NCBI GenBank assembly: GCA_963575745.1
Contig: CAUYUJ010020615.1
Location: 400,736 to 464,735, forward strand
From: Prorocentrum cordatum
Taxonomy: Eukaryota; Sar; Dinophyceae; Prorocentrales; Prorocentraceae
Length of the DNA stretch: 64,000 bases
Reading direction: 5' to 3'
In this document: positions 37,761-49,559 of the stretch, piece by piece
Layout: each line of letters starts with the position of its first letter
How positions within the stretch are numbered: position 1 is the first letter of the stretch
Made by a program: the position numbers and the translations under genes
The notes under the pieces: generated by a model
Database searches by the model: none
What the model was told of the DNA's origin: nothing
What the model saw: only the letters and a program-made list of their open reading frames with translations

Positions 37761-37867
37761 GGTGAGTCCGACGTGAAACGGAGACCCCCCGACCGGGAAG
37801 TCGATTTCGGTTTCGGGTTCGTGTCGTGCGTGCGTGCGGGCAAAGCGAAGCTGCGTGGGCGGGCGAG

Positions 37868-38110
37868 AAGAAATCCTCCTATGGCTGGGCCGCGGCCAGA
37901 CCAAATGTAACTCCTCCAGCGGCCGGTTCCGCGCGGTGTCCCGCTGGTGTCCCGCTGGTGTCCCGAAATCCTCTTGTGGCTGGGCCGCGGCCAGACCAAA
38001 TGTAACTCCTGCGGCGGCTGGTGCCGCGCGGTGTCCCGCCGGTGTCCCGCTGGTGTCCCGAAATCCTCCTGTGGCTGCGCCGCGGCCGGACCAAATGTTA
38101 CTCCTCCGGC
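37868..38110. repeat. ~90-bp tandem array, three units
   Basis: GAAATCCTCCTATGGCTGGG, CCGCGGCCAGACCAAATGTA, ACTCCTCCAGCGGCCGG, then GTGTCCCGC repeats. Confidence 0.85.
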
Positions 38111-38780
38111 GGCCGGTGCCGCGCGGTGTCCCGCCAGTGTCAGCGCCGGTGTCCCGTGGTGTCCCGTTGAGTGAGATCGATCGTGAGATCGAAAGCGAGA
38201 CCGATAATGAGATCGACAGGTGTCCCGTGGTGTCCCGTGGTGTCCCGACGAGTGAGATCGATGGTGAGATCGATACTGAGATCGATGTGGTGCCCCGAAG
38301 TGTCCCGTGGTGTCCCGTTGAGTGAGATCGATAGCAGGTGTTACGTGGTGTCCCGTGGTGTCCCGTTGAGTGAGATCGCTGGTGAGATCCATACTGAGAT
38401 CGACGTGGTGCCCCGAGGTGTCCTGTTGTGTCCCGCTGAGTGAGATCGATAGTGAGATCGATAGTGAGATCCTCAGGTGTCCCGAGGTGTCCCGTGGTGT
38501 CCCGTTGAGTGAGATCGATGGTGAGATCGATGGTGAGATCGATAGTGAGATCGATGTGGTGTCCCGAGGTGTCCCGTGGTGCCGCTGAGTGAGATTGATA
38601 GTGAGATCGATAATGAGACCGATAGTGAGATCGAGAGGTGTCCCGCGGTGTCCCGTTGTGGCCCGTGGTGTCCCGTGGTGTCCCGTTGAGTGAGATCGAT
38701 AGTGTGAGCGACAAGTGTCCCGTGGTGTCCCGTGGTGTCCCGTCGAGTGAGATCGATAGTGAGATCGATTGAGTCAGATG
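38111..38780. repeat. GTGTCCCGT / GTGAGATCGATA higher-order repeat
   Basis: Runs of GTGTCCCGTG (2-4 copies) alternate with runs of the 12-mer GTGAGATCGATA (1-4 copies), joined by TTGAGTGAGATCGAT. About ten such cycles. GATC occurs dozens of times. Confidence 0.92.
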
Positions 38781-38904
38781 TTGGTTCCCCCCCTCTCCCC
38801 CCTCCCACAACCTCCTTATCAGCCGAAGCGTGGTCGTATACGTATTATTAGTATTGGGTTTCGTCTTATTTGTCTGTGTATGATTATGAATATTAGTTTG
38901 ATGA
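38781..38904. other. AT-rich flank
   Basis: CGTATACGTATTATTAGTAT region paired with the AT-rich stretch at 37476-37760. No gene. Confidence 0.5.
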
Positions 38905-39765
38905 TTCGTCTTCCTCTTCCTCCTCCTCCTCCCCTTCCTCCTCCTCCTCCTCCACCACCACCTCCTGCTTCTCCTCCTCTTTCTCCTCCTCTTTCTCGTT
39001 CTCTTTCTCCTCCTCATCTTCCTCCTTTTCCTCCTCCTCCTCCTCCTTATCCTCATCATCATCCCCCATCCTCATCCTCCTCCTCCCACTCCCCCCCTCC
39101 TCCTCCTCCTCCTCCTTCTCCTCCTCCTCCTCCTCCTCCTCCTCCTGATCCTCCTCCTCCTTCTCCCTCCTCCTCCCCCTCTCCCCTCCTCCTCCTCCCT
39201 CCTCCTCCCTCCCCTCCTCCTCCTCCTCCTCCTCCTCCTCGTCCTCCTCCTCGTCCTCGTCCTCGTCGTCCTCGTCGTCCTCGTCGTCCTCGTCGTCCTC
39301 GTCGTCGTCGTCCTCGTCCTCGTCGTCCTCGTCGTCCTGGTCGTCCTCGTCCTCCTCCTCCTCCACCTCCTCCTCTCCTCCTCCTCCTCCTCCTCCTCCC
39401 TCCTCCTCCCCCCCCCCCCCCCCACCTCCCTCCTCCTCCTCCTCCTCCCCTCCTCCTCCTCCTCCTCCTCTCTCCTCCTCCTCCTCCTCCTCCTCCTCTC
39501 CTCCTCCTCCTCCTCCTCCTCTCCTCCTCCTCCTCCTCCTCCTCCTCCCTCCTCCTCTCCCTCACTTCCACCTCAACCTCCACCTCCACCTCCTCCTCCT
39601 CCTCCTCCTGATCCTGCTCCTGCTTCTGCTGCTGCTTCTCCTCCTCCTCCTCCTCCGCCTCCTCCTCCTCCTCCTCTTCCTCCAATTCCTCGTCCTCGTC
39701 CTCGTCCTCCTCCTTCTCCTCTTCCTCCTCCTGTCCTCTTCCTCGTCCAAGGTTCTCCTCCTCTG
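38905..39765. repeat. 860-bp CCT/CTC microsatellite
   Basis: Pyrimidine tract including a CTCGTC/GTCGTC block (39238-39355) and C15 near 39410. Its left edge is the retained AT-rich flank; its right edge is 30 bases from the exon at 39796. Confidence 0.95.
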
Positions 39766-39795
39766 ATTATGATTATGCTGCCTCCCGTCTCCCAC

Positions 39796-39949
39796 CCCCC
39801 GCGGCCACCATGTGCTGCCAGATGGCGAAGTGGCTCATGAAGCAGCCCAGCTGCCCCGAGGTCAGGAACGGCAAGGTGTTCGCGTGACCGGGCGAGGAGG
39901 CAACAAGGGGGGGCACGGGGGAGGAAGGATGAGCACCAACGGTCCCGGG
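39796..39949 (-). CDS. GT25-like glycosyltransferase, exon 3
   Basis: Reads ... HANTLPF then LTSGQLGCFMSHFAIWQHM and VAAG, ending before GTGGGA in phase 1. G-x-x-GC-x-x-SH-x-x-I/L-W is the conserved helix that precedes the LEDD motif in GT25 enzymes. Only the right half of the exon is diagnostic. The start is uncertain (after TTCGAG at 39949, or further upstream after CCCCAG). The phase-1 end fits the exon at 5516-5583, implying an intron of about 34 kb. An F6 element lies just upstream (40010-40153). Confidence 0.5.
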
Positions 39950-40009
39950 CTCGAACATGGTGTTCGCAATCTCAGTCTGGGGTCGTGTAAGAGTCATCGT
40001 TGCGCCAGC

Positions 40010-40153
40010 CAGGGCTCGAGCTAAGCAGTGTTTCTCGTTTTCGTTGTGTCTTCGTGTTCCCTCCCTCTGTCTGCGTCCTGCCATTGCTGCGAAACACAAT
40101 CAAAACGACAACGGTCCACGAACACCCGCCAAGACACCGGTTAGGTCGAGCCC
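40010..40153. mobile_element. F6 hAT-like MITE, old copy
   Basis: CAGGGCTCGAGCTAAGCAGT ... CACCGGTTAGGTCGAGCCC, with GTTTCTCGTTTTCGTTGTG inside. Ends decayed, no target duplication visible. Confidence 0.7.
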
Positions 40154-40384
40154 AAGAGGAGGGAGCGGCGGCGGAGGCGGCCTTGCGGGGCCATCAGGCT
40201 GCGAAGATTTGGCTTGCAGCTCCCGTTGCAGTTTCCAGTTTCCACTGTTACAGTCCTGCTTTTCTGCTTCCTTATTGCTAATTGTTGCTGAACGCGCGAA
40301 CGGGGGGAGCCGAAAAGCGTCCTGGCTAGCGTCCCCGAATCGCGTTGTCTGAATTCTCGAGGGGTTATGGGACACGTGAAAATG
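40154..40384. other. Unassigned spacer
   Basis: CAGTTTCCAGTTTCCACTG is a small repeat. No gene. Confidence 0.4.
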
Positions 40385-41010
40385 CATGATGCTCGCGTTC
40401 CCGAGGCCATAATCCCTAGTAGATCACACCGCGTTCGCGTCCCCGAGACCATAATCCTTTGTAAATTACAATGCTCGCGCCTCCGAAACCATCATCCCTT
40501 GCGAATTACACAATAGTGGCGTCCCAGAAGCCATAAACCCTTGTAACTTACATAAAAGTCGCGCCCCTGAAGCCATAAAGCCTTGTAAATGACAGGATGT
40601 TCGCACCCCCGAAGCCATACACCCTTAAAAATCATCCAAGATTCGCGTCCCCAGGGCCATAAGCCATCGTAAATTATACCGTACTTGCGCCCACGAAGCC
40701 ACAAACCAATGTAAATCACCTCATGTTCGCATCCCCGAGGCCATAAACCGTCGTACATTACACCGTGCCTGCGCCCCCGAGGCCACAAAGCATAGTCAAT
40801 TACCTGGTATTCGCATCCCCGAGGCCATAAACCCTTGTAAATTACACCGTGGTTGCGCCCCCAAGGCCATATGCCCACGTAAAGTAATCAATAGTTTCGT
40901 CCCCGAGGCCACAAACCCTGGTAAATGACGCAATATTCGCGTCCCCGAAGTTATAAACCATCGTAAATTACATCGTATTCGCGCCACCGAAGCCATAAAC
41001 CATCGTAAAT
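40385..41010. repeat. 42-bp tandem array, about 15 units
   Basis: Units such as TTCGCGTCCCCGAGGCCATA AACCCTTGTAAATTACACCG are spaced 41-42 bp. On the minus strand 40492-40878 stays open for nine units and spells a 14-residue repeat like YKGLWPRGCEYQVI. Changes are spread over all codon positions, so I regard it as a minisatellite, not a proven gene. Confidence 0.85.
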
Positions 41011-41572
41011 TAATATTGGCCCTCGCGTGAAGTCCCGACACTGCTTCACGTCAGCGTCCCGACAGACATCCCAACGCAGCTCTGGCAAGTACCATTCTAA
41101 GAGAGGGGGGCCGGCGGCATGGGGGCGAAACGCTTACGGATAAACATGCGAGGAGAGGAAAGAGGAGAGGGAGGAGGAGGCGGGAGTAGGAGAATAGAAC
41201 AAAGGGGAGGGGAACTTGAAAAAAGGAGGATGGGAGTAATACGTATACATATATATATGTACATAAGCATAGACTTGCGGGTGGCAGTGGTGAAAGGTCA
41301 GCGACATGGCGGCAGTGGTAACATGGTATGTTTCTTGTTGTCCACACACGATACGCGAGCCTGGTGCGAGCCAAACGGCAGCGGATATCTCCTATTCGAT
41401 GGGGGAGGACGAAGAGGAGGTTATTCGATTAGACGATGCGCTGCGCGCGGCTCCACAGTGTTACACCTGGGAATTGATTCCCCTGCCCAGCTTCGCGCGG
41501 CCAGGGGCGAGGCCCTCCTAGAGGGCCCTGGCAAGGCAAGACCCGTCCGTTTGGGAGGCTAGCATGACTGGG
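41011..41572. other. Unassigned spacer
   Basis: CGTATACATATATATATGTA at 41241-41262 is a palindromic TA-rich site. The rest shows no gene or family repeat. Confidence 0.4.
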
Positions 41573-41737
41573 GCCCTGGGACACACAAACAAATAGACAC
41601 AAATAACAAGAATCCCCATATCTCAATATTTTCCAAGTTTCCGTTTTCCCCCCCAGTGTCAATATTTTCCCATATTTTCCTGGCAATCGACGATCAATTG
41701 TGTCTGTGTTTTTCCCCTCCTGATAGCATTCTTGCAA
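41573..41737. mobile_element. F9 MITE-like element, copy 4
   Basis: GGGGCCCTGGGACACACAAA, CAAATAGACACAAATAACAA ... CAATCGACGATCAATTGTGT CTGTG, CCCCTCC. Confidence 0.65.
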
Positions 41738-41949
41738 CAGCTCCCCACTGCGTCTGTCACGGTCTGTCCCTACAACGCATGTCGAGCAGGCAATCATACA
41801 TTCTTTCCGAGCGCCCGCCCCCACCTCCCACCATCGCAAAGTGTGAGATGCATGCACAGTCAAACCACGACGGGTCGGAGCATCCGCTCTCGGGGCCTGG
41901 CTGGGGGGGGTCACGACGACGGGGGTCCACCAGGGCTCTCGGAGCCACC
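41738..41949. other. Unassigned spacer
   Basis: No supported feature. Confidence 0.35.
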
Positions 41950-44260
41950 TCATGATGGAACCTTGGACCTCTCACGCGCCTCGGAACCACACGAACGACA
42001 ATGCCAGCGGCGACGGTCGACAATCTCAGGTCCAAAGAAGCGCCCGGTGTCAGCAATTGCCTGCTTCAGGTCAAGCTTGGGCCAGGGCCGAACTCAACTC
42101 AGAAACAGGGCGCGATGCTGGCATCACCGCCAACATGGCGACTAGGCGGCGGCGGATGCCTCTCGACCCCACCTCCAGCTCACGCAAGGTCTCAGCAGCA
42201 CCTGGCGGGACTTGTGCCTCAGGGGACATATTTTCAGCAAGCTTGCCGTCCATGTCCTTTTAACGCGACGTGGGACCTCGCCTCAGGCGAGGCACTCTCG
42301 AAATCTGTATCCTTGCCTTGGCGTGGCTCTGCTACTTGACAACTTCTATATCCCTATCCAGGGCAAACCCCCTCACCTTGTTCCGAAGATCAATTTTCTT
42401 CGTTGGCTTCCAGCACGCTTTGGTCCGCAGGCGAAAAAAACCTGGGACCTGGGACAGCACCTCCAAAACCGCCAGACTTCTGGATGGCCGCTCAAGGGGG
42501 CCCCGACGGTCGGCTCCCATATAGACGCTCACAACAGCCCAAGAGGTTCTGAGGAGAAACGGGTGGTCGGACCCCCCCCCCCGAACCGTCGCCAGCCGGG
42601 CAGATCCGCCTCTCCCCACGCAGCCCACGCAGGAACGGGCGGGGGGGAATGCCAGGCGGGAGGAGATGGGAACCGGACCAGACATGTCTAGCCTGGAGGT
42701 GACGTCGTCGAGCGTCTCGGGGATTGAACTGCAACCATTAAAAATGATCCCTCTTAGCCAATAGCAAGGATACTCTTCCGCCCCCGCCAGGGCATGTTCT
42801 ATGGAATGCTGGGTGGCAAAGCGACGAGCAATGTTTGCGTTCCCTGGGCATGTCCAGCAGCGGTGAAGGTCGGTCTCGGGCTCGCGACAACACCTCGGCC
42901 ACACATTAGACTCGACCTTCACCCCCGCTGGGAACAGCCTGTCTCCAGGCCAAACGCCAGCATGGCACGCAAAACTTTAGGCAATTCAGGCATCTCTGCA
43001 CCGTGCTCTCCAAGACGGCTATAATGCTTCGGCGCGGCTTGAAGAGCCGAAAAGGCTCAGGGCCGCGCGAACAATCTCAAGGACAGGTTTCCAATCTGGG
43101 CCCTCCTCGAGAACATCCTCCGCCACAGCGTAGCGGCCACCATTCGGATGGCTCCTGCCCCAATGCCCGCGGGGGGCCCGCCCCGCGGAGACAAGCGAGG
43201 AAATCAGCCCCGCCATCGTGCCATGTATCTTCCCCCAGCGCTGGCTCACGTCCGCGGTAGAAACAACGTGGAAAGCAAGGGGCGAAGCCCTCTGCGCGCG
43301 ACGACGCGGCAAACAGGAGGAGAATACATGAGCTCAAACCAAAAACTAACGGTGCCAACTAGCAGCGCAATGGCAGGGTTCTTTCTGTCCCCCATAAGAT
43401 CTAAATACAATGCAGACAGAGGTGAGGCATCGGCCTCTCGCCCTCGACGTGGCAAACTTGCACCGGGAGCGCCTGAGGTCATCCATTGGGTGCGGGGCAA
43501 GAGGAATGACCTTTGTCCCGTAGGCTATGCGCGGCATGATACCTGTCGCGGCGACTCGCCTCGCAGCGCGGGCGCCCGTCGTGCCCCTGGCAAGCTTGCG
43601 TAGCTTAGCGGCGTATCATCCAACTCGCATTTTCCCGGCACGACGCTCGGTGGGCACGTCTTCCAGGGCCCCCCTCGACACCCAGGTCCGCCGCGGCCCC
43701 CTGACGTCTAATCTGGAGGCCCGCCGCGCGATCTCTGCAGAGCACATGCGATCGGAGGCAATTGCAGCAGACTTGTCCGAGAGGGCTAGACCATCCTGGG
43801 CGATGGCCCCGTCGGCGCGACAATTAACATCATCGACCAAGGACTTGCCCACCAGGCCGCGGGGGAAAAGGAGCGATGGACAGAATCGAACAGAGGGTAG
43901 AAGAACGCGGCAGCCCCATTCTCGGCGTTTCGGCAACCAGCCGCGACGCCGATGGCAGGGCTGATCGGGTCGCTGACTGCGGATCTGCCTCGTAATCCTG
44001 GGCCCGAGATGGCGCTGGGTTGACAACATAAGGACTGCGGGCGAGTCGCCTAGATCCAGGCTGCGATCCATCGGGGGGCCAACGCAGAGAGAACCATGGA
44101 ACTCTTTGACGGCGAGCAAAAAACTGCCGCGCGCAGCGCCTGTGGCACCTGCCGCCTCGCCCACGAAATGCCGGGCAACGGCTGCTCCCGGCGCGCAGTT
44201 TCCTCTGGCAGGAACGCCCCAGAAACCAGCCTGACCGTTCAACCACTCCCTCGACACGTC
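41950..44260 (-). mobile_element. M4: reverse transcriptase 3'-half relic
   Basis: Minus-strand fragments in changing frames keep the order of a LINE C-terminal half: DGLALSDKSAAIASDRMCSA (motif D region, 43616-44257), LAPHPMDDL (about 43500), SLVSAGRAPRGHWGRSHPNG (43019-43312), WPRCCREPETDLHRCWTCPG N (zinc-knuckle, 42332-42922). Heavily frameshifted and dead. Confidence 0.55.
42332..42922 (-). pseudogene. M4 zinc-knuckle (zf-RVT-like) segment
   Basis: RCCREPETDLHRCWTCPGN matches the CxxC-xxx-ET-xx-H-xx-W-x-C region that follows reverse transcriptase in this LINE type (compare CQRCGTEKETLCHRIWSCPC in M1). Then RRFATQHSIEHALAGAEEYP CYWLRG resembles M1's WEQDPALWLRG. It remains open to 42332 without known domain. 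Confidence 0.55.
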
Positions 44261-44671
44261 ATCCCTCAGAACCCCAGAGGCGGGGCCGCCAACTCAACGG
44301 GGCAGCGGCGCGCTGGCCTCTCGCCTCCTCAGGTGTCAGGCGTATGAAGGCGGGCAGTAGTCGCCGCGGCCGTGCTGGGCCCTCCTCCGCGCGTATACAT
44401 GTATATAGATGTATGCATATATTCGTTCATTCATTCATTCATACTGCATTAGTACCGATTTGTTGACAACAGAATCATGCTGGCACCGCAGAGCCTGGTG
44501 AGAGCAAACACGAAACACTCACCTGGGTTTCTTCTCCTTCAGGGAGCACAAGGCCTGGCAACCTCCGCGCCTTGCCCGACTGTGGGCAGACGGAGATCGC
44601 CTGACGCGGGGGCGCCTAGCCTCTTGAAGGCTCGCCTCCCCCCAACACATCAGTGCTCACTGACCTCGAGC
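44261..44671. repeat. Spacer with TA-rich and CATT microsatellite (44390-44450)
   Basis: GTATACATGTATATAGATGT ATGCATATATTCGTTCATTC ATTC. No gene in the rest. Confidence 0.6.
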
Positions 44672-45179
44672 TCAGTGGCGATTCAAACCAAGCCTGCGAA
44701 GCAACGTTCTAAAACTGTCAGCTGAATTCTGGAGAGTCTGACTCTCCCGTGAAATGCTACCTGTCGCGTCTTCTGAAGCTCTGTTTTGTTGAGCTGCTTC
44801 CAGCAGTGGCTGCTCAGACGAGAGATTCCCAGACGGACCAGCTCCCCAAGACGCCCCTCTCAGCTCCCTCAGCCCTGGAGAAGTGCGCAGCGAATCTGGC
44901 TGACACGCCGGCAAATTAGACGAACTGGGTGCGAGAGATCTCTCCAGCCAAGCATCTACAGTGGGCTCAGGATAGGAAGTGGCTGCTGAAGGGACTCCGT
45001 CAAAAAACCGTCTGTCTCTAGCAGGCTGATGAACTGAAAGAGCTGTCTGAGAAGTCTCATCCATAGTATTTCCATCAACAGCAGGCTCAGACACTACAAT
45101 AGCTGCTTGAGAAAACCATCCACCAAGGAGCTTTCCATAGTAGCCTCAGAAGTGGCTGCAGTTATCAACCTTCTCCTCA

Positions 45180-46250
45180 TCATTTCCTGCACATCTGATA
45201 GCCCAAACCCCCCACTGCTGCTTTCCCTGTCAGCCGCGTGGCCCCCGCTTGACGGAGCTCCTGCATCTGCAGCCTGTCGACCTGTAGCCATGCTTTGTTT
45301 GTGGCCGCGTCGAGCTTCAATGGATGGTACCCTACGCTTTGGTCTAGGTCCTCCTCTGGCGTCTTTGCGCCCCTGCAGCTGTGCACCCAATCCTCCAGTT
45401 CGTCGGGCGCGCCTCCTTCCACGAACTCTCTGAGCCTGGCCTTGGCCTTGAATGTCATCTGCACCTCTCTGTCTGTTTCTGCCAAGTCCGTCTTGCTGAC
45501 GGCGAGTATCCGAATGTGTGCTGCGCTCCCATCGCTTTGACCGAGTAGTCGCACCTCTGTCCCGCAGCGCTCATCGCCACGATGACAGGGTGGTCCGACT
45601 GGCGCTTGAAGCGCGAGCCCCCTGCCTCCTACTCCCTCATTCGTGCCTCCAGCTGCATGTTGAGCTCGTGAACTTTGCGTCTCTGCTGTGGCGGTGGCTG
45701 TTGCTGCTCTGATCCCGCCGCCGCCCCTGAGCCGTTGTGCTGTCCAGATGTCGCTGCTGACAACCATTGAGACATCTAACGAGAATGAATGTTCGCCACT
45801 AAGACGAAGGATAAGTCGCAAATGTTCAGCAAGTAGGCGTGAATCAAGGTAATCAGGACTGTCAACAATATGGCTGCATAACGGGCATGAAACTTGTTTG
45901 TGTGCAACACGCGTGTGAGACCTGAGGCTGCCGTCTACGTAGCACCTGTTTTCTTGGTGAGAGCATTGAGCGCGCGGTGCTGGGGCGCCTCGCGATCGGC
46001 CAACGTGCTGCTGCATATTAAACAATAGTTAAATAAAGGTAGCCGCGCGCTGTGGACGACGAGCCCCATGATTTTCGGCCTGGGACCTGACATAGTGCAT
46101 AATCATGGCCTGGCGCTTCATAAAACTCAAGTCACAGGCAACGAACTTAAAAGAGCCCCCCCCCCCCCCCCCCCCCCTCCTCAGGGCTCCCCAAACTCCC
46201 CTCCTCCCTGGGCGGTTCACCACCGATGCCAGGCGGAGGGGGTGCCACAA
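45180..46250 (-). pseudogene. M3 C-terminal C2H2-like fingers and tail
   Basis: FKFVACDLSFMKRQAMIMHY VRSQ (46250-46100) and, after a frameshift, CSHQENRCYVDGSLRSHTRV AH then CPLCSHIVDSPDYLDSRLLA EHL. The spacing is that of C2H2 fingers, some with lost ligands. C2H2 tails after reverse transcriptase are common in dinoflagellate LINE-like proteins as far as I recall. The remaining ~200 codons (EVQMTFKAKARLREFVEGGA) are of unknown function. Confidence 0.45.
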
Positions 46251-46570
46251 TAGTTATCTCTCGCGCCCTTAACTCATGGGGGTCGAGCGCCAGGAAATCT
46301 CTGCGCCAAGGGTCCTCAAATATTCTACACAAAGAAGCCCTCCAGGGATTCAAACAAACTAGCCCCCTCATCACAACACCCAAGAGCATCCACGTCATCT
46401 CGCAGTTGCTGTAACCACGGATTCGCCTTCGCCGTCACCTGACATTCATGGATGTCAACATTTCCCCTCTCGCACTGCGCCCGTCCAATCAACGCTGCAA
46501 TCACCTGCGCGTGCCCGCTCGGTCTCTTGACCAACGGTTGTAGCCACTTCAATCTAATCTTCTCATGCAC
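46147..46570 (-). pseudogene. M3 post-reverse-transcriptase segment
   Basis: IRLKWLQPLVKRPSGHAQVI AALIGRAQCERG reads like the thumb/connection region of LINE reverse transcriptases (R-L-x-W-L-Q-x-x-x-x-x-P-x-x-H). A C17 homopolymer at 46159-46176 lies at its edge. Confidence 0.45.
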
Positions 46571-47023
46571 AATTCGCAGAAAAAAGCGCGCCGATACCTA
46601 GCTTCCGAAGAACCCCCTGGTTGCTGGTACTTTTGTACTTGCCCTCTGTCTTGCTCGTGAACTTGCCTTTTAAGAGTACACGTGCATAGCACGTGCTCTT
46701 GCGTTGCAGTGGGTTGAAACATTTGATGCGGAGCGGGGCCCTCTTGTTCAGAACGTATGCTTCAGTGCCGCATTTACCACCTGCCCATTAAAGGCAATCG
46801 CCCTGAATATAAGCGGTGTCCTCGAAGTCCAGAAACTCCACATTTGTTCCAGGCTTTCGCTCTAGCTTGAAATTCTAGCTACCTTGTTCTGGATGAAACC
46901 CATTGTCATAGTGATGCATTCCTCCTAAGTGTTTGGCTGCATTCCCCACCGCCCCTTCTAGTAAATGAGGCTGCTCATGACAAGCTCGGTTGATAATATT
47001 TGCATTGTGCCTTGCTCCCTGAA

Positions 47024-47720
47024 CTAGATTAACTTGCTTGTCTCTGTTCTGGGCTCTTCCCATCTCCTCCAAGCCCGCACCAGCAAAGGATTCCCCCATC
47101 TGCCCAAGCATATCATTCTGCCAACATCGCCCACAAAGCCAATGGCCGCCAAATCGATGCTGTTCCCCCGCCCCAGCCCAATCGGCATGGAAGCAACTTT
47201 CAAGATGTGCGACCACTTGTCCCTCTCCATACAGTTGACAGCCAACTGAACTCCATGCGAGTGGGCCTGCACAAATATCTTTGTCGATGCAAGATATACT
47301 GGTAACGCTCCTTCATGATTTTGCATATGTGCTCCCAGCGTACCATCTTGCACCAAGAAAGTGCTGTTTAGAATTCTCTGCTCTAAGAAGTGTGTCTGGT
47401 CCTCCATGGCTAAGTCCATAGCAGTTGCCACTAAGTGATGTTTCTTGACACGAAAAAAGCGTTCGTCGCGTCTTGATATGTTGTTATGTGCAGTATACCT
47501 GCTCGTCTTAATCTGCACGAGCCACAGAACTGAATGATCATCGCGCCCTCCCTTCTTCGATGTGCAATCCCTCCATGCATCCAATACCTGAACGCCTGGC
47601 TCTTCTTCAGACAAGAGGTGAAGAAAGATCTTCCCAATCCGCAAAGTAGCAGAATCGGTATTTCCCCATTCGTTCCCTTCTTTCCATTATTTTGGGGCAG
47701 ACGAAACATATTTGCTTGAT
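47024..47720 (-). pseudogene. M3 reverse transcriptase core, frameshifted
   Basis: Motif A survives as TYQDATNAFFVSRNI (about 47450), with preceding VLDAWRDCTSKKGGRDD; motif B is unclear; motif C appears as AIGFVGDVGRM (normally F-x-DD), so the second catalytic Asp is lost. The frame changes near 47640 and 47430. Confidence 0.55.
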
Positions 47721-49298
47721 GGCAGACCCAGGCGCGCGCGCTTCGCGTCGGATCGCGCGCATCAGCAGGTGCACCACTTTCTCGAAGTTAGGAGCCATCC
47801 ATTCTTCTTCGCCATGTGCTCCGAGCCCTCCACGTCCATCATGCTTGCAAACCCATTTGGGATCAAAGAGAACCCTGAGAACGCCCCCCGGCACACTCCA
47901 ACTCGGCCATGTTCTCCAGGAAGGTAGAGTTTTGATCGCATGTCGGAGCTGCTTGAAGTCAAACAACGTGCTGTCGTGCAACTCCGGCTGATCGCCCCAT
48001 GCAGCTGGATCTGCATCTGGATACTCTACTATAGTGTGCTTGAAGGTCGCCTCGACATGTTGACGCTCACTGTCAAAAGGCCTCCTCCAGAAACCAACCA
48101 CTTGCATCGGATTCTTCGCAAACTTCTGCACGGTGGCTGCCGTTCCCCCCTGCGTTCTACTAAGATGCATCCTTTCTATCCACTCTGCTGCCGTTGCTCT
48201 CGTGGTCGCCACTTGATTGTATACTCTTCCACTTGGCCCCCTGCGCGCGCCTGCAATGAGACGTGACAATGTGTGTGATTCGTGAAATTCTCGCTGTCTC
48301 CAGGCCTCCGCCAAAGCCTCTATCCTCAACTCATTGCGCTTATGTATCACCTGCCTCTTCATTGTTTTTAGGCTGCGACTCAGACGGCAAACCTCAAGAT
48401 TGAGATCCTCTGGCACCTCGAACTCTTTCTGCTTTGTCTCTCTGCGTAGACAGAGTAAGTGCGATAGCTTCTTGCTCTTGGTGATCATCAGCTCGTTGTT
48501 CTCCCCGTGTCCAGGCGTCGAGTTTAGTGTCTTCGCCGTGCAATCTCCCACTATCTGCAGCATGCCTGCGTTGATTGCGCCCACGTCCCCCTCATATTCC
48601 CAGCTCTGGAACTCCATCATATGGGCTTGGAGGCCCCTCTCGATGTTCTGTAGCAGCTGCGTTCTCTTGTGACCGTGCAACAACACCGCGTTGCACGCCT
48701 CCACGCCTCCATGCAAGCTGAAACGGTCTAGTCCATTGAAGGCGTGCCACAATGAGACGCAGACGGGAAGGTGGTCCTTAATCTTCTGCGATCGTACGTG
48801 CTGCAGCCGACGCCCTTTCATCATTGAGACATGGCAATCTGCAACATTGCCCAAAGCACTGCGTGGTAGTGCCACATAGTCCAGTCTTTTTCTGACTCCA
48901 TCTTTGATGCCAGAATAGGTCGGCCCTGCGTGACTGAAAGTGTTGACTAATATCAAATCATGAACTCTAAGCACTGGTCTAACGCACACAAGATTCGGGC
49001 CGTCCACCTCTGGGTCTTCCTCACCACGAACAGGTCGTCGCCCTTGCTGCTTACCGCATGTGCTGTTGAGGTCCGTACCTAACACTGGAATGCACCTCGC
49101 TGGTAAGGCATCCATCTGTTGCTGAACCCACTCACCAACTGCTTGACAAACTCCTCTCTGGCGCCGAACCGCTCCCTCCCCTGTGCCACGTGGAGGGAAG
49201 TACAGGCTCAAAATCGCCATGTCTTGCCGTCCTCTGCGAAATCTAAGCATCAATGTTCTTCCCTGCAGCACCCCTTGTCCTGCGTTGACTTGTGCCAC
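47607..49298 (-). pseudogene. M3 endonuclease and linker
   Basis: ILSLYFPPRG, VLGTDLNSTCG (GDxN-type catalytic motif with T-D), RKRLDYVALP and SQKIKDHLPVCVSL (DH motif) define an EEP endonuclease. Upstream, across a TAA at 49299-49301, FFWHAGHGEGSNRACGVAIG continues the same domain. The linker contains LRIEALAEAWRQREFHESHT and, near the end, the reverse transcriptase entry LPSWRTWPSWSVPGGVLR. Confidence 0.65.
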
Positions 49299-49460
49299 AT
49301 ATTATTGGGGAAGCCGTCTTCTGTGAAGTCCTATAGCAACCCCGCACGCCCGATTTGATCCTTCTCCATGTCCTGCATGCCAAAAAAACACGTTGCTGTG
49401 TGTGAGGTACCTAAACTGGATGTTGCCTGTGCGCACAAAGCTGAGTGCCCGACTTGCATG

Positions 49461-49559
49461 CATATATTTATATATACATACATACATACATACACGTATT
49501 CAAAACAAGACCCAAGAATACACACACATACAACAAACAAAAAACTCGAGCAGCTCGAT
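49461..49559. repeat. TACA/TATA microsatellite between M3 and M2
   Basis: TATATATACATACATACATA CATACACG, then ACACACATACAACAAACAAA. Confidence 0.85.

Larger units (their letters stand above)
44672..49460 (-). mobile_element. M3: 5'-truncated degenerate LINE
   Basis: In minus-strand order: endonuclease (49440-48750), linker, reverse transcriptase pieces (47850-47024), post-RT region (46570-46325), two C2H2-like fingers (46250-45900) and a tail (45900-44672). Truncated at its 5' end at a TACA microsatellite (49455-49500). Several stops and frameshifts. Confidence 0.6.

Noticed and set aside
37479-39062. 527-codon minus frame with HxxPRDTTGH repeats
   Set aside because: Direct translation of the GTGTCCCGT / GAGATCGAT arrays and the flanking microsatellites.
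39072-39425. Acidic DDED-rich minus frame taken for a LEDD glycosyltransferase motif
   Set aside because: It is the GTC/CTC microsatellite read in reverse; no flanking family sequence.
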